Below are positions 1-10,994 of a stretch of 64,000 bases of DNA, in pieces. The stretch's first letter is position 1, and each line of letters opens with the position of its first letter. The stretch covers positions 547,242,488-547,306,487 of the forward strand of contig NC_081412.1 of the NCBI RefSeq assembly GCF_030272615.1. The letters are read 5' to 3'. This stretch comes from Cryptomeria japonica. Taxonomy: Eukaryota > Streptophyta > Pinopsida > Cupressales > Cupressaceae. A program made the position numbers and the translations under genes. A model generated the notes under the pieces. It was not told where the DNA came from, searched no databases, and worked only from the letters and a program-made list of their open reading frames with translations.

Positions 1-3000
1 CCTTTCTCAATAAGGTATGAAAATCATTTGTGTTCTGCATTTGTTACTTCCTACTGGACTTTTGTTTATGTTATCCCTGGATAGGTTTCTTTCTTGCTGC
101 TAGCCATCATTCGATTATAAAACTATGAAGGTGAGTCTTTCCTTATTTTCTCCAGTGTTTTCCCTTGTATTTTCTCTCATACAGAAGGTTTCACTGCAAT
201 CAAATTTAGGTTTCTTGTTTTGAAGTTATGAAGTCTACCCTGCATTTGTTTGGAAACGTCTTTAGCTTGGCATCCACAAAAGCCATAGTTAGTGATACTG
301 ACCTGAAAGGAGAGAACCTTGAAGATTTGAAAGAAAGGGTGTTAAGGGTATTGATAAGTCTTTTTGTATAGAGATTTTGAGAAGTGGACTTTTAGAAGCC
401 GCAGCCTTTCCTCCAGCAATTCCTTGTCCAGAGTTGGTTCGGGAGTGTATTGCTAGATATGACCTAGTATCTGAAACTATTAAGAGGGATAATGGTGAAA
501 CCCTTCTTGTCATTAACCGTGAGGTGATTGCTTCAGTTTTCAAGATACTAGATTACCAGTTTTCTAATTTCTCTCCTGCCCAGTCAATCAGTGAGTTCAA
601 TGCAGATAGAGCCGGACACCGAAATAATGTGGCAAAATTCTGATTGAAGGTCCCTCAAAGAGGTGGTTCTAGGTTACCCAAAAATCCTAACAAGAACCAC
701 ATGTTGCCACATATCCATGATGTGATGCTTCTGTTGCATCGAGCTAGAGGTTCTGTTGAAGCTTATAGCTTTGATGATTGGATTTATTACTATGATAAAT
801 TAGTTCTGGAAGGAAAACAATATTTGGATTGGGCAGAGTTAATTGCTAATTCAATGAGAGAGCAGTTGAGTCTAGCCAAGCAGTTTCAACAAAACTTCTT
901 CATGTCCTCGTATCTCTTGTATTGTCTAGCTTGTGTTAAAGAGTTAACGGATATACCAAAGCAGCCCACTGAGGAGGATGTTCCCGTGTATGAGTTCTAT
1001 CCTATGCTGCAAAAAGACAATGCCCTACAAAATTTTGGAAGGATACATAATGCATTCCTGGGTGATATGTGTCATGAACTAAAGGGTACAAAGGCTAAAT
1101 GGATTTCAGATAATGCATAGACCTTGATTAAGAAGTTCGGTAGTTTTTACATCCAGTTCTCACGCATTTTCTATATATGGGTAGGAGGCTTTGAAGAGGA
1201 ACCCTTCAAGCTTCCCCACTTCTGTTCTGATTGTTTTGTTCTAGCAGCAGTATGCAGGCAATTGACCTTTGTGATCAAGAAGGCACAGCCTAAGGACAGG
1301 TGGGAAGGTCATTTTCCAATACAATTGGGAGTGTTGTCTTGCAGTTCAATGTCTGATGCACTAAGTATAGGAGCAGACCTTAGGAATTTTAATTTCTCTC
1401 TGTATTCTGAAAGGAAAGGGTTTGACAATAAGGGATTTTCTCGGAGCCTTAGCTTGATTCCTTATCTTCTCATGCCACAATTAGAAGATTTCTGGGAAGA
1501 CTGCACAGATGAACTTGAAGTTTTCAAAAGGGAAAACATGAGATTGGTGCTAGAATAGGTTGTCTCTTTGCAAATAAAGTTAGACATTAAAGGGCTTGAA
1601 GAGGATTATCTTGAATTGTTTGAACCAGGATATTTAGCCCATGCAGAGACTGAAATGCTCCCAATTAATTGGGATGAGGAGGAAAATGATGACATACAAT
1701 TGAGGACCGAACGAGTTCTAGAAAGAACCGTGGGATGGGTGGCTAAAAAGAAAGCAATAACGTCAGGCACCAAGTCCCTTTCTGCAAGAAATAATAAGGA
1801 TCCTCTATCTTCACCAAAATGTCCTTCTAATAGTGCTACTGTTCGTGCAGGTAAGGATACCAAGTCGTCTCAACCTAGATGCAGGTCTAGCCCAACTCTG
1901 GATTTCAGTACCCCTCGGCATACTCGCTCACGTAGTGTCGCCCAGAGGAAGGTGGACCAAGTCAAGGATATGGGAGTAAAAGGTGTCATGCTTGAGGCTC
2001 AGATTTTTGAAATTGAAGATTTGGATGGTGAAGTTGCTTGTGCTCTAGACTCCCAAATAGTGACTATGGCAATGATGCCACCACCAAAAATGATTGAAGG
2101 AACCACTCATTCCGCTGCAACCGCTAAATGGTTGACAACCTCAGTGAACAAGAAAAGGAGATTTCTTCCTATAACCATTCCGATTCAGGAAATGGTTGCT
2201 AAGTACTCTGAGAAGAATCCAAAGCCAAAAAGGTTCAAGACCACTGGTCACCTAAACAATGACGAAGAAACTGGAAAATGGATGGCCGAAATTGCCTCAT
2301 ACAAGCCAAAAGATGAAAATAGAGAGGCTGGTCCTGATGATTTTGAGATCACAAAAGTAGAGTTCGGAAAGATGAGCAGAGATATAGATAACCATTTTTT
2401 CCAAGTATCAGTGAAAAAAATTCTTACCCACTCAGAGAAGGATGGACGGAAGAAAAGAGAACTTAAAAGACACATAAGTGTTTTGCCTTAGTTCATCGAT
2501 ATTATCGGTTGCCTTGGAGCAATTCCAATATCCCATGCCACTGAGAATTTTGACCCAACTTCTTCGGAAAACAAGAAGTTGATGAACCAAGTTCAATGGG
2601 CTAAGAGCGTCGCTGAAGTGGTTGAGAAGTGGATTGAACAAATAATCAAAGATGGTGAAAAGTACATTACAGACTCCTAGAAATTGTGTGATGAAGTACA
2701 GAGCCTGATTTCTGAAATCCAAAACTAGCTTGTACCGTGGGAGAAAGAAGAGCACAAATGGAAAAATGTCCTGCCTCTATTTTCCAAAATCGAAGAATAT
2801 GGGACTACCAGGTTTCTGAGAGAACATTCAATTAAGCTGGTGGCTGATGAATGTCAACTTTTCATGCTGAAGAAAACTATCATGTGGCGAGTGCTTACCT
2901 TTTAGTCGATGATTACGGATGCAAGAACCTCTGTCTATGAACTCCAAGATTTGCAAAGTAGTATAGTCAAGGATAATAAAGTGGTTAATCCCGATCATGA

Positions 3001-4255
3001 TTGGGAGTTAGGAATCTGTGGGTCAAGCACACAGGAAGCAATCAAATCTTTCCAGTTGAACATGGAGAAGATCAGAGTCAAGAGTAGCTTCATGCCAGAG
3101 GATATAACCAAGGTGGCTAGGATCGAATCTATGGTTTTCATTGGGAATGATCAACTACCGAAACACTCAGAGAAGATGGTGCAACATAAGTGGAATAAAG
3201 AGGTGGCAAAGGCAAAACTCAATGCAATGAAAGTCCTGAGCCAATCCATGGTTCAAGAACTCACAACTGCTCATGACACCCATGAAGATGGAGAAGACAA
3301 CAATAATGGAATATGACATAATGCATCAATTTAGGACTAGTTTCCTTTATTTTTAAAACATTTTTCATAGTTATGCAAAAACTTTGGGACATCTATCCCA
3401 AAATACTTTTGTTGGTTTCGTAACTATTTTATTAGGGAGTGGTCGAGTTTTTCAGGGAGACCTTCCCCGTTTAGACTATAAATTAAGTAAAACAGATGGT
3501 AGAAGGGTTAGATTTTAGTAACTAATTTTGTGAACATTGACTAAAGTTTTTTTTTTGTTTTAGTATTTTCTGTTCTTAATCAAAGGAAGAATCAGATGAT
3601 TGGGATCTGTTTTGGAAAAAGATTGGTAGATGTATTTTTGTGCCTTTGTTGCATAAGGATATATATATGGAATCTGATCATATTGTTTTGGGGGAGAAGA
3701 AAGATCTATGTATTTTGAATCCGAATAGATAACATGTCTTTGCATATGTTCATCCAATCAAGTAATAGTAATTGATCATTTCATTGCAGTATTTCATTAT
3801 TCCTCTGATGTTCTTTCCTTTCAATGTGTTGTTTACTCTAGAAAAGATTCACGATTGAGGGCGGATTTATTTTCCTTGAATCTGTTCATCTTTTATTAGT
3901 TTAGGTGGAAGAAGTATATTGAACTTTGTTTCAGTTGCTATAGTTACATGCTTTGAAAATCAAGGAAATAGCTTTCATTGTTTATGAGACATGAGAAAAG
4001 TTGCAGCCTTTCATCCAAGAATGAAATAGGTGGCCTTACACGCTTTCTGGTTAAAAGCTTTCATTTAGATATAAATAAAAATAAAACACATTTCATGAAA
4101 AACTAAGATAGGGAGTTGTACCTATGCAAAAATTCAGAGGGAAGTGATTTGAACAACACTTACCCAACTGTTCAGTGAATCATTTGTTCTTAGAATAAGG
4201 TAACAGAGTTTAATATTAATCATTTAAAAACAAAGAGAAAATCTGTTCACTAACA
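1..4255 (+). repeat. Left LTR of the Tat/Ogre-like element (5' truncated by window)
   Basis: Direct repeat of 10995-15247 with small indels and a few percent substitutions by eye. It ends at the shared boundary motif ACTAACA, directly before the primer site. It contains a roughly 3.1-kb decayed reading frame (228-3316) followed by about 0.9 kb of AT-rich non-coding sequence (3317-4255). Bases 3317-4255 hold T-rich tracts and no ORF worth calling. The start of the LTR is not in the window. Confidence 0.85.
228..3316 (+). pseudogene. LTR-borne long ORF of unknown function, left copy
   Basis: A decayed reading frame from ATG at 228 to the stop at 3314-3316. It is colinear with the copy at 11222-14309. 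It has one 1-base deletion near 342 relative to the right copy. It has in-frame stops at about 640, 1117, 1555, 2489, 2680, 2728 and 2903. At six of these the right copy still has CAG, CAA or TGG; only the stop at about 1555 is shared. The encoded product is unknown. The first half is globular-looking with aromatic-rich stretches such as DDWIYYYDKL. The middle is Ser/Lys/Arg-rich. The last third is helical and charged (coiled-coil-like, repeated KL/EK/VQ heptads). No RT, integrase, zinc finger or transposase motif is visible. It could be an Ogre-ORF1-like protein displaced into the LTR. Confidence 0.75.
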
Positions 4256-4261
4256 GATTTT

Positions 4262-4279
4262 TGGCGACTCTGCTGGGGA
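4262..4279 (+). other. Primer binding site, Arg-tRNA type
   Basis: TGGCGACTCTGCTGGGGA lies six bases after the LTR end. It closely resembles the TGGCGACTC-CTGGGGA primer sites of Ogre/Tat elements, which pair with the 3' end of a tRNA-Arg. Its position fixes the LTR boundary and shows that the long ORF at 228-3316 is inside the LTR rather than internal. Confidence 0.85.
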
Positions 4280-4439
4280 AAACAAAACAAAGAGAAAACC
4301 AATTTTTCAGTAGACCGGTATGCCGTAGACGTAACAAAAGTGAACTCATATTGGCAAAATTGCACTAAGTTCAGGAAGACTGTTGAGATTGAGTCTCATT
4401 TGAAGTAGTTTAGTTTCCCTACGAGTAATCACCCTGGAT

Positions 4440-5742
4440 TCTCGTCCATATACTAGAGCACAAAGAAGAGAAGGACTGGTTGATAACTATTTTGAAGAAT
4501 TGCAAAATCTGTCATTTGCCCCAAGTTTTACTCCTAGAAGGAAGGCCAAAAGAAGACCTTCATCTCCTATTAGAGTTACCCCTATATCTTCTTCTTCCCC
4601 TTGGCAAGCACTATCACTTACTGGAATTCAAGCCCCTCCTCTTGTGACCATTCATCCAGTGTTCATTATGGCTCAACCCTATGTTGCGACTATTGGACCT
4701 CTTGCTCTCGTAGCCCATAATCCACTACCAAAAGGAGGAAAGGATGTTTTACCCAAATATAAAGGTGACGGGAAAGTTTTAGTTGAAGAGAATTTGAACT
4801 ATTTTAATGTAGCAACTGGAATATGAGGACGTGGCTGTTAGGCTTTTTGTCCAAACTCTCACCGAAGGGGCAGCAAAATGGTTTAGCCAGTTGCAAGTAG
4901 GATCCATAACTGACTGGCAAACGATGAAAACCACTTTTGAAAAAAGATTCCAAAGCACTGATGATGAACACACGTTACTGGCTCAAATCACACAGATGAA
5001 GAAGGAAATTCACGAGCCAATGAGGGATTATGTAGCAAGATATAATAAGATTATTCACAAAATTCCTCAAGCCAAGAGACCAATTACAGATAATTAGCGA
5101 TATTTCTTCATAAATTCTATGCCACCTGACATAGGATTTCACCTTAGATGAAGTAGGCTGGCGGACCTAGAGACTGCACAAAATGAGGCTATACAACTTG
5201 AAGATGATTTGATAACAGCTGGCAAATGGAGGAAAGATGTACAAACTCCTCAGGGACAATCTTAGGCTTCTACATCATCTACCGATCTGGTTGTTCAGCG
5301 GCTTGTCAATGATATGATTTCTTTAAAGAGGCAGATACCTAATCCTAGAAACTCTTATCCACAACCTTATCAGGATATAAGCAGGAGAACTTAAAATCAA
5401 TATAACTATGGACGACCGTTGCAACTTCCTGCAGTTCCACAAAGATTACAGATAGAGGCACCTACTAACAAAGGTGTCATGTGTTCATTTCATCTTACCA
5501 CTGGTCATGATGGGGTTTCATGTCCTGATATGATAAGACACGTTTAGATGCAAAACACAAAGGATGAATTAGGAGAGTTCACTGAAGCAAAAAGAATTCA
5601 AGAGGTACCTGGCGACTCTGGAACATTCTACCTCGAATATGAGTCAGATTCAGAAAAAGGTAGTAACATTTTGGTGACTCTTGAAGGTTCTTCATGTGTG
5701 ATTCTAACAAGGAATCAATGAACCTCCCAGCCTTCTCCCTTT
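4440..5742 (+). pseudogene. gag: gag region of the Tat/Ogre-like element
   Basis: Structural (capsid/nucleocapsid) protein of the retrotransposon, which packages element RNA in cytoplasmic particles. The N-terminal part (from ATG 4500) is Ser/Pro/Arg-rich. After a frameshift near 4820 the frame runs through the Retrotrans_gag core with EGAAKWFSQL, a WQTMKTTFEKRF-like stretch and the MRDYVARYN segment (4831-5097). Further on is a Tat-type zinc knuckle CSFHLTTGHDGVSC (about 5481-5522). In-frame stops occur at about 5095, 5149, 5263, 5392, 5545 and 5719, several of them likely CAG or CGA to stop. From 4831 onward the frame is the same as that of protease, RNase H and RT, consistent with one ancestral Gag-Pol polyprotein. 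Confidence 0.8.
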
Positions 5743-6462
5743 GTGAATCCTTCTGGAAGCAATTTCAAAGGCAAAGATCTCCCAGGTAATAGTTTTTCAA
5801 AGATTCCTGAGGTTAAGATTTTGCAAAGGAACCATGAAGATCATAAGAGCTCTTCCTCTTCTTCCTCCTTTGATATCATCGAGTTCTGTAAGGCCTCTAC
5901 TGTTCAACTTCCTACCACTGAGTATTTAAAGCTTAACCCAAAAGAGTTGGATAAACTAGTCAAATATGTTAAAGGAGATTCCTTTTCGAAGTCCCAAGTA
6001 CATGGATGCATGGAAAATAATGATTTAGCTGCTACAGAAGGGTCTTCATCTATCCCCTGCTCATTAGCCAATCTGCAAGATCCCTATTCTTTTCATGATA
6101 CAAAGTCTGGGCTTGAGGTTGAGATTCCAAAACCTGAACCTTTCTATATTTCCCTTCTCTTGAATGGCCCAAAATTAAGTAATTGCATAATTGATTTAGG
6201 GGCTTCAGACAATATAATGCCTTCTCCTATGGCTAAATCTCTAGGTTTGACCCTCACTAAAACATTTGGGAGATGTTTTTCAATGGATGGAAAACAAGTT
6301 CCTCTTATTGGTCAGGTAAAGGACGTCCAGGCAGTGCTGGCAGCGTGCCCAAACAAAAGAGTAAGATTAACTATATTGGTTGTTGATATTCCGGCGAGTT
6401 ACGGAATGCTTCTGAGTAGGACGTTTTGCAAAGATCTTGGAGGTGAAATCAAAATGGACTAG
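5743..6462 (+). pseudogene. Aspartic protease region of the Tat/Ogre-like element
   Basis: Open segment holding a retropepsin-like domain in its C-terminal half (about 6120-6460). This protease cuts the Gag-Pol polyprotein. The catalytic triad reads DLGAS (about 6199-6213) where DSGAS or DTGAS is normal. A TCA-to-TTA change would explain this and would disable or weaken the enzyme. The second-half motif VDIPASYGMLLSRTF matches the conserved strand and ILGR-like turn of Ty3 proteases. The N-terminal half is a Ser-rich linker. The segment ends with a TAG where a Trp codon is likely ancestral; the downstream frame is unchanged. Confidence 0.75.
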
Positions 6463-7060
6463 TCTGAGGCCATCATTCCCCATGGAAATCAAAAAATTAA
6501 GCTTTAACCTGAGCCCAAGAATAAGTATACTGTATTTCCCTCAGATAATCCCAAAGCCCAGATTCTGTTTTAGGAGTGTGAGTTTGGAAACTATCTTATT
6601 CTTGCACCTGGTGAAAAGAAAACGGACGAGGCAGTTGATGAACTTGATGGGCTATGGCAGATGGAGTTTGATGGAAGCTGCGCTAACTCTGGTTCAGGGG
6701 CAGGGGTGGTTTTGTTGTCACCAATTGGTAATATTTTTCCCTTTTCTTTCAAGTTGGATTTTAAGAACACTAATAATACTGCTGAATATGAGGCACTATT
6801 ATTGGGATTAAGTGAGGCTAAATGTAAAGGAATTAAGTTGCTTAAAGTCAAAGGCGATGCAGAGTTAATCTTTAGGCAGGTGAGGAATGTCTATACAGTT
6901 AAGAATGACAGGTTGAGGCATTACAGGAATAGAGTTTGGGATGAGTTATAATTCTTTGATGCCTTCTTGATTGAAGCAATTCCGAGGGAGAAAAATAGTA
7001 GGGCAGATTCATTGGCCGTGTCAGCCTCACTTTTATTACCACATCCAGATTTTAAAGATA
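6463..7060 (+). pseudogene. Extra RNase H domain located between protease and RT
   Basis: An RNase H fold in the same reading frame as protease and RT. The four acidic positions can be followed: MEFDGSC (D, about 6670), NNTAEYEALL (E, about 6789), VKGDAELI (D, about 6856) and EKNSRADSLA (D, about 7003). The sequence resembles the archaeal/plant-type RNase H (aRH) that Tat elements carry in addition to the normal Ty3 RNase H. RNase H removes RNA from RNA/DNA hybrids during reverse transcription. In-frame stops at about 6460, 6502, 6571 and 6949 break it. In the Tat arrangement I know, the extra domain lies after the Ty3 RNase H and before integrase; here it precedes RT, which is unusual. Confidence 0.75.
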
Positions 7061-8130
7061 ACTCATATAGGATTGAAATGATCTATAGGCCCAGTGTTCC
7101 TGATAATGCAGATCATTGGCAGGTTTTTGATGCGGATGCACAGATCAAAGATTTCCTAGAATGTGCTCAATCATTTTCTCAGTCATATTTTGAAGGCTCT
7201 AAGAATGTTTGCAAAGAGTTCAGTCTAGACCCAGAGGTAGACCCTACCAATAGCTTTATTCAACTCAAAGGTAACAAAATTCCAAAGGGGTTAGTGACAC
7301 TGGAGAGATTTTTCACCAGAGATGATGCATTCATAGGTAACAAAGTTCCCAAGGATGATGGGAAAGGAAATTGTGAGAAAATAAATTTAGGAGATGAATC
7401 TGATCCAAAAGAAGTGACAATTGGCAGGTGTTGTTCTATGGAGGAAAAGAGAGCACTTGGCACACTGCTTAAGGAATACATTGATGTTTTTGCTTGGTCT
7501 TATGATGACCTGAAGGAGTTTAGAAATGGACATTTTCAACATCAGATTCTGCTGAAGCCAGGTGCCTCTCCTTTTAGGCAAAAATTGAGGAATTTTAACC
7601 CCATTATGGTGGATGCAATTTCTAAGGAAGTTGAAAAAATGCTTAAAGCCCAAATCATATATCCAATCCACCATTCCACCTGGGTAGCTAACATTGTGCC
7701 CGTAAGAAAGAAAAATGGGGAAATTTGTATCTATGTTGATTTTCAAAATTTGAATCAAGCTAGCCTGAAGGACAACTATGCTTTACCAAATATGGATCAC
7801 ATTTTGCAGACAGTGTCTGGGTCAGAGATGATGTCGATGTTGGATGGTTTTTCTGGTTACAACTAGATTATTGTAGTAGAGCATGAGCAACACAAGACAA
7901 CGTTCATCACTCCATGGGGAACATTCGCATACAACCGCATGCCTTTTGGTTTAATAAATGTCGGAGCCACTTTTCAAAGGGCTATGGATTCCTCTTTCAA
8001 GGATTTTTGAGACAGAAAAATTGTAGTTTATCTAGATGACCTCACGGTGTTTTCAAAAAAAAGGACAGATCATTTTCAGGATTTGAGTGCAGTATTGCAG
8101 CGTTGTCGTGAGCACGAGATTTCTTTGAAT
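7061..8130 (+). pseudogene. Reverse transcriptase of the Tat/Ogre-like element
   Basis: Ty3/gypsy RT, which copies element RNA into cDNA. The pre-RT linker runs to about 7430. The RT begins near EEKRALGTLL and includes IYPIHHSTWVANIVPVRKK (fingers, about 7654-7710), YVDFQNLNQA, LDGFSGYN (palm aspartate), TPWGTFAYNRMPFGL and the catalytic VVYLDDLTVFSK (about 8027-8062), a YLDD box that keeps both aspartates. Stops at 7866 (likely CAG to TAG), about 8008 and about 8158 disable it. The frame is continuous with protease upstream and RNase H downstream. Confidence 0.85.
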
Positions 8131-8880
8131 CCTAAGAAATCAGTTTTTTGTGTCATTTAGGGCAAATTGTTAGGACATATTGTCTCAAAAGAGGGAGTCA
8201 AGATTGATCCCGAGAGAGTTAATGCAACTCAATGTCTTAGTTTACCCTCAAGCCAGACTGAAGTAAGATCATTCTTTGGTCAAGTGAATTTCTTAAGAAG
8301 ATTTGTTCCAAAATTTGCTGAGACCACCAAACACATTGTTAGCTTGCTAAGTGAGCAACATCCTTTCAAGTGGATCGAAGAGGCCAGAAATGCTTTTGAA
8401 AGAATTAAGGGATCGGTTGCAAATGCGCCCACTCTTGTTAATCTATATTTTACGAAGGACTTCATTTTGTATTGCTATGCATCAGACCATACTATGTCTG
8501 GGATTCTGTTACAGTTGGATGAAAATGGGGCTGAATTTCCCATAGCGTTCATGAGTTCTCCGCTCAAGAAGCATGAGCTCAAGTATTCACCTATGGAGAA
8601 GCATGCATACGTTGTTGTAAAATCCATGAAATAGTTTCGATACTATATCCTGCATTCTCACTCTATAGTTTTTGTCCCAGATTCAGCCGTAAAAAGCATT
8701 TTGACTCAGCAGGAGGCTGGACTAAATAAGAGAGCAACTTGGGTGATGAAAATCCAGGAGTATGACTTAGACATTCGCCCTATGAAGACAATTAAAGGGC
8801 AGGGCTTATGTAGGTTGATAGTGGAAAATGAGGTGGAAACTGAAGTGGAGTTACCATTAACTCTTTTTGTCGGATTGCAA
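8131..8880 (+). pseudogene. Ty3-type RNase H domain after RT
   Basis: Normal Ty3/gypsy RNase H, giving the element two RNase H domains. The RT connection (LGHIVSKEGVKIDPERV, FLRRFVPKFAE) leads into LYCYASDHTMSGILLQ, where the first catalytic aspartate would sit in the CYASD segment, and then LKYSPMEKHAYVVV (Glu of the second motif). A stop near 8632 interrupts it. The frame continues through TRPMKTI-like residues of the domain end (YDLDIRPMKTIKGQG). No third RNase H is seen between here and integrase. Confidence 0.8.
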
Positions 8881-10129
8881 GATACTTGGTTCTCTGATGT
8901 GGCCTATTATTTAACTTATGGTAGCTGCCCAAATCATCTGTCGGCTAAAGAACAAAGGAATTTAAAATTAAAAGCTGCAAAGTATGTAATTTGGCAGGAT
9001 GTTTTATACAAAAAGGGTTTAGCTGGAACATATCTAAGGTGTGTAGATAAACCTCAACAACAAAAGCTCCTAGAAGCCTATCATGGAGAGGTTTGTGGGG
9101 GACACTTCTCATCATCTGTTACTGCTTTCAAAATTTTGAGGATTTTTTTTATTGGCCCGACATGTTTCGGGATGCCTATATTCATGTGAAAGAATGTGAG
9201 AAATGTCAATTGTTTTCTAGAAAGCCACATTTGGCAGCTCTGCCTCTAAGGCCTGTAGTGATAGAGGAACCTTTCAAGCAGTGGGGCATTGATTTCATAG
9301 GCCTAATAAACCCTCATTTCAGTGCGGGTCACATGTATATTTTGACAACAACTGACTACTTTACTAAATGGGTAGAAGCCATTCCCACCAAAAAGGCGAA
9401 CTCAGAGATTGTGTGTAGTTTTCTCAAGGATTATATCCTAGTTCGTTTTGGGGTACCCCAAAAGATTGTGACAGATAATGCATCATATTTCTCCTCTGAA
9501 GAGTTGACTATGTTTTGCTATGATCATCATATTTCCCTCTCACATTCTTCTAATTATTTCCCATAGGGCAATGGTTTGGCGGAATCTAGCAATAAGAATT
9601 TGATAGCCATCATGAAGAATTTAGTTGACGAGAGTGCTTAGAATTGGCATAAGAAGATATATGAGGCTTTGTGGGTGGATAGAACCACACCCAAGAGGGC
9701 CATTGGAATGGCACCTTTTGAACTTGTGTATGGCATAGGAGCAAAACTTTCTTTACTGCTGGAGTTATTAGCAACCAAGCTACAAACAGTAGTGGAAGAT
9801 TCCTTCTTTCAAAATGCTTTGGAGAAGAGAATCATGTAGAAGAAGAGAGAGAATTGCTGGTGGATAGGATTTCAGAACATCAGAGCTGAGTAAAGAGGAT
9901 TTTTGACATGCGAGCTCAACCAAGAGGTTTCCTAGTAGGAGATGAGGTGCTGCTATGGGACAAAAGGAGAGAGTCCAAAGGTGCTCACGGTAAGTTTGAT
10001 TCATTGTGGAAAGGCCCTTTCAGAATTTGCGAAGCAGTAGGACAAAATGCATTCAGACTCAGCTACGCTAACGGAATGATCATGCCTTATACCTACAATG
10101 GGCAAGATCTCAAGCTCTATAAATTGTAA
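8881..10129 (+). pseudogene. Integrase of the Tat/Ogre-like element
   Basis: Retroviral-type integrase that joins element cDNA to the chromosome. The zinc-binding HHCC domain is seen as EAYHGEVCGGHF and KECEKCQ (about 9076-9210). The catalytic core has WGIDFIGL (D), IVTDNASYF (D) and GNGLAESSNKN (E), so D, D and E are all present. The C-terminal module reads SLWKGPFRICEAVG (about 9998-10040), a GPY/F-type motif. A frameshift lies in the T-run near 9146-9152, with stops near 9565, 9640 and 9838 and another frame change before 9908. The polyprotein ends at 10127-10129. Confidence 0.85.
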
Positions 10130-10994
10130 ACCCTGTGTTTGAGTCGCTTGTACATAGTAGTTTAGGAGTTTTTGGTTGTGCCTCCTAATCCTTTCCCCTT
10201 TTGTTTTCTATTCTGCGAAACCAGAGTCTATGAGTTCTTTGCATTTTCCTTTGAAAAATACAATCCCCAGTCAGAGCCAATGTTACCACGTCATTTATTC
10301 CTCATGGCAAGAGTGGGTCATCTTTTCCTTTTTATGTTGGAGTCCTAGTTCATGCCATATTACCTTGGTTCAAGTCTTTAATGCGTCCTCAAAACCTTTT
10401 TCTAGTCATTTAAAGTCAAGTTCAGACAATTGATTGAACTCCTTGAACACATCAAACTGTTTTGAACTGGGTTCAACAGGTTCATTTAGGTTCAATAGGT
10501 TCCAAGGTGATTAGAAAAAGTTTTTCGTACTAACATTTTCTCTAAGTGTTTTGCAGTGGCTCTTCCAAAAAGTTTTTCCTGTTCGGTGATATAACATTTG
10601 TGTTGAACTTATTGAACTGAGTTCAAAGAGTTCAAATATGTTCAATGTGTTTGACACAGCAAGTGGTCAATAGTTTGACGTGGTGTACATCTGGAACTAC
10701 TTGAACACTCAAGAAGTAGGTTCAAGATGTTCATCTGGGTCCAATGCTGGTGGGTCCCGTTGTTTCTAATGTTTTGGGAAGTGCATTCATTGCTAAATAC
10801 GGAGAGGCAGAACCATATCTTAAAGTGATGTCATTCTTTGGCTTTTTCGAAGTAAGTGAACGTTTCAGGAACTAGTAGTTTCTTAAAGCATGCCACCATG
10901 CATTCAATGCATGCGTACGAGGGTCTAATCTACCAACTTGCCGCATCCAGACTGAAATTGTGAAATCATTGCATTTAATGTATCTATATCATTA
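10130..10994 (+). other. 3' untranslated region and start of the right LTR
   Basis: Non-coding stretch between the integrase stop and the first base matched by the left LTR copy. The LTR start must lie in this interval, but the left copy is cut by the window edge and I could not identify a convincing polypurine tract. It includes the TTGAAC/GTTCAA cluster described separately. Confidence 0.5.
10430..10740. promoter_or_regulatory. Cluster of TTGAAC/GTTCAA hexamers
   Basis: Twelve copies of TTGAAC (six) or its complement GTTCAA (six) occur in about 310 bp, some in inverted pairs such as TTGAACTGGGTTCAA. This lies upstream of the ORF-bearing part of the right LTR. It could be an enhancer-like U3 repeat or a degenerate minisatellite. 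The function is inferred only from position. Confidence 0.4.

Noticed and set aside
1-4255. Possible tandemly duplicated host gene (long ORF at 228 and 11222)
   Set aside because: The repeat ends exactly at a retrotransposon primer site and recurs after the integrase, so it is an LTR pair, not a gene duplication.
6437-6811. 124-codon plus-strand ORF over the protease-RNase H junction
   Set aside because: Out of frame with the polyprotein; the RNase H motifs lie in the other frame.
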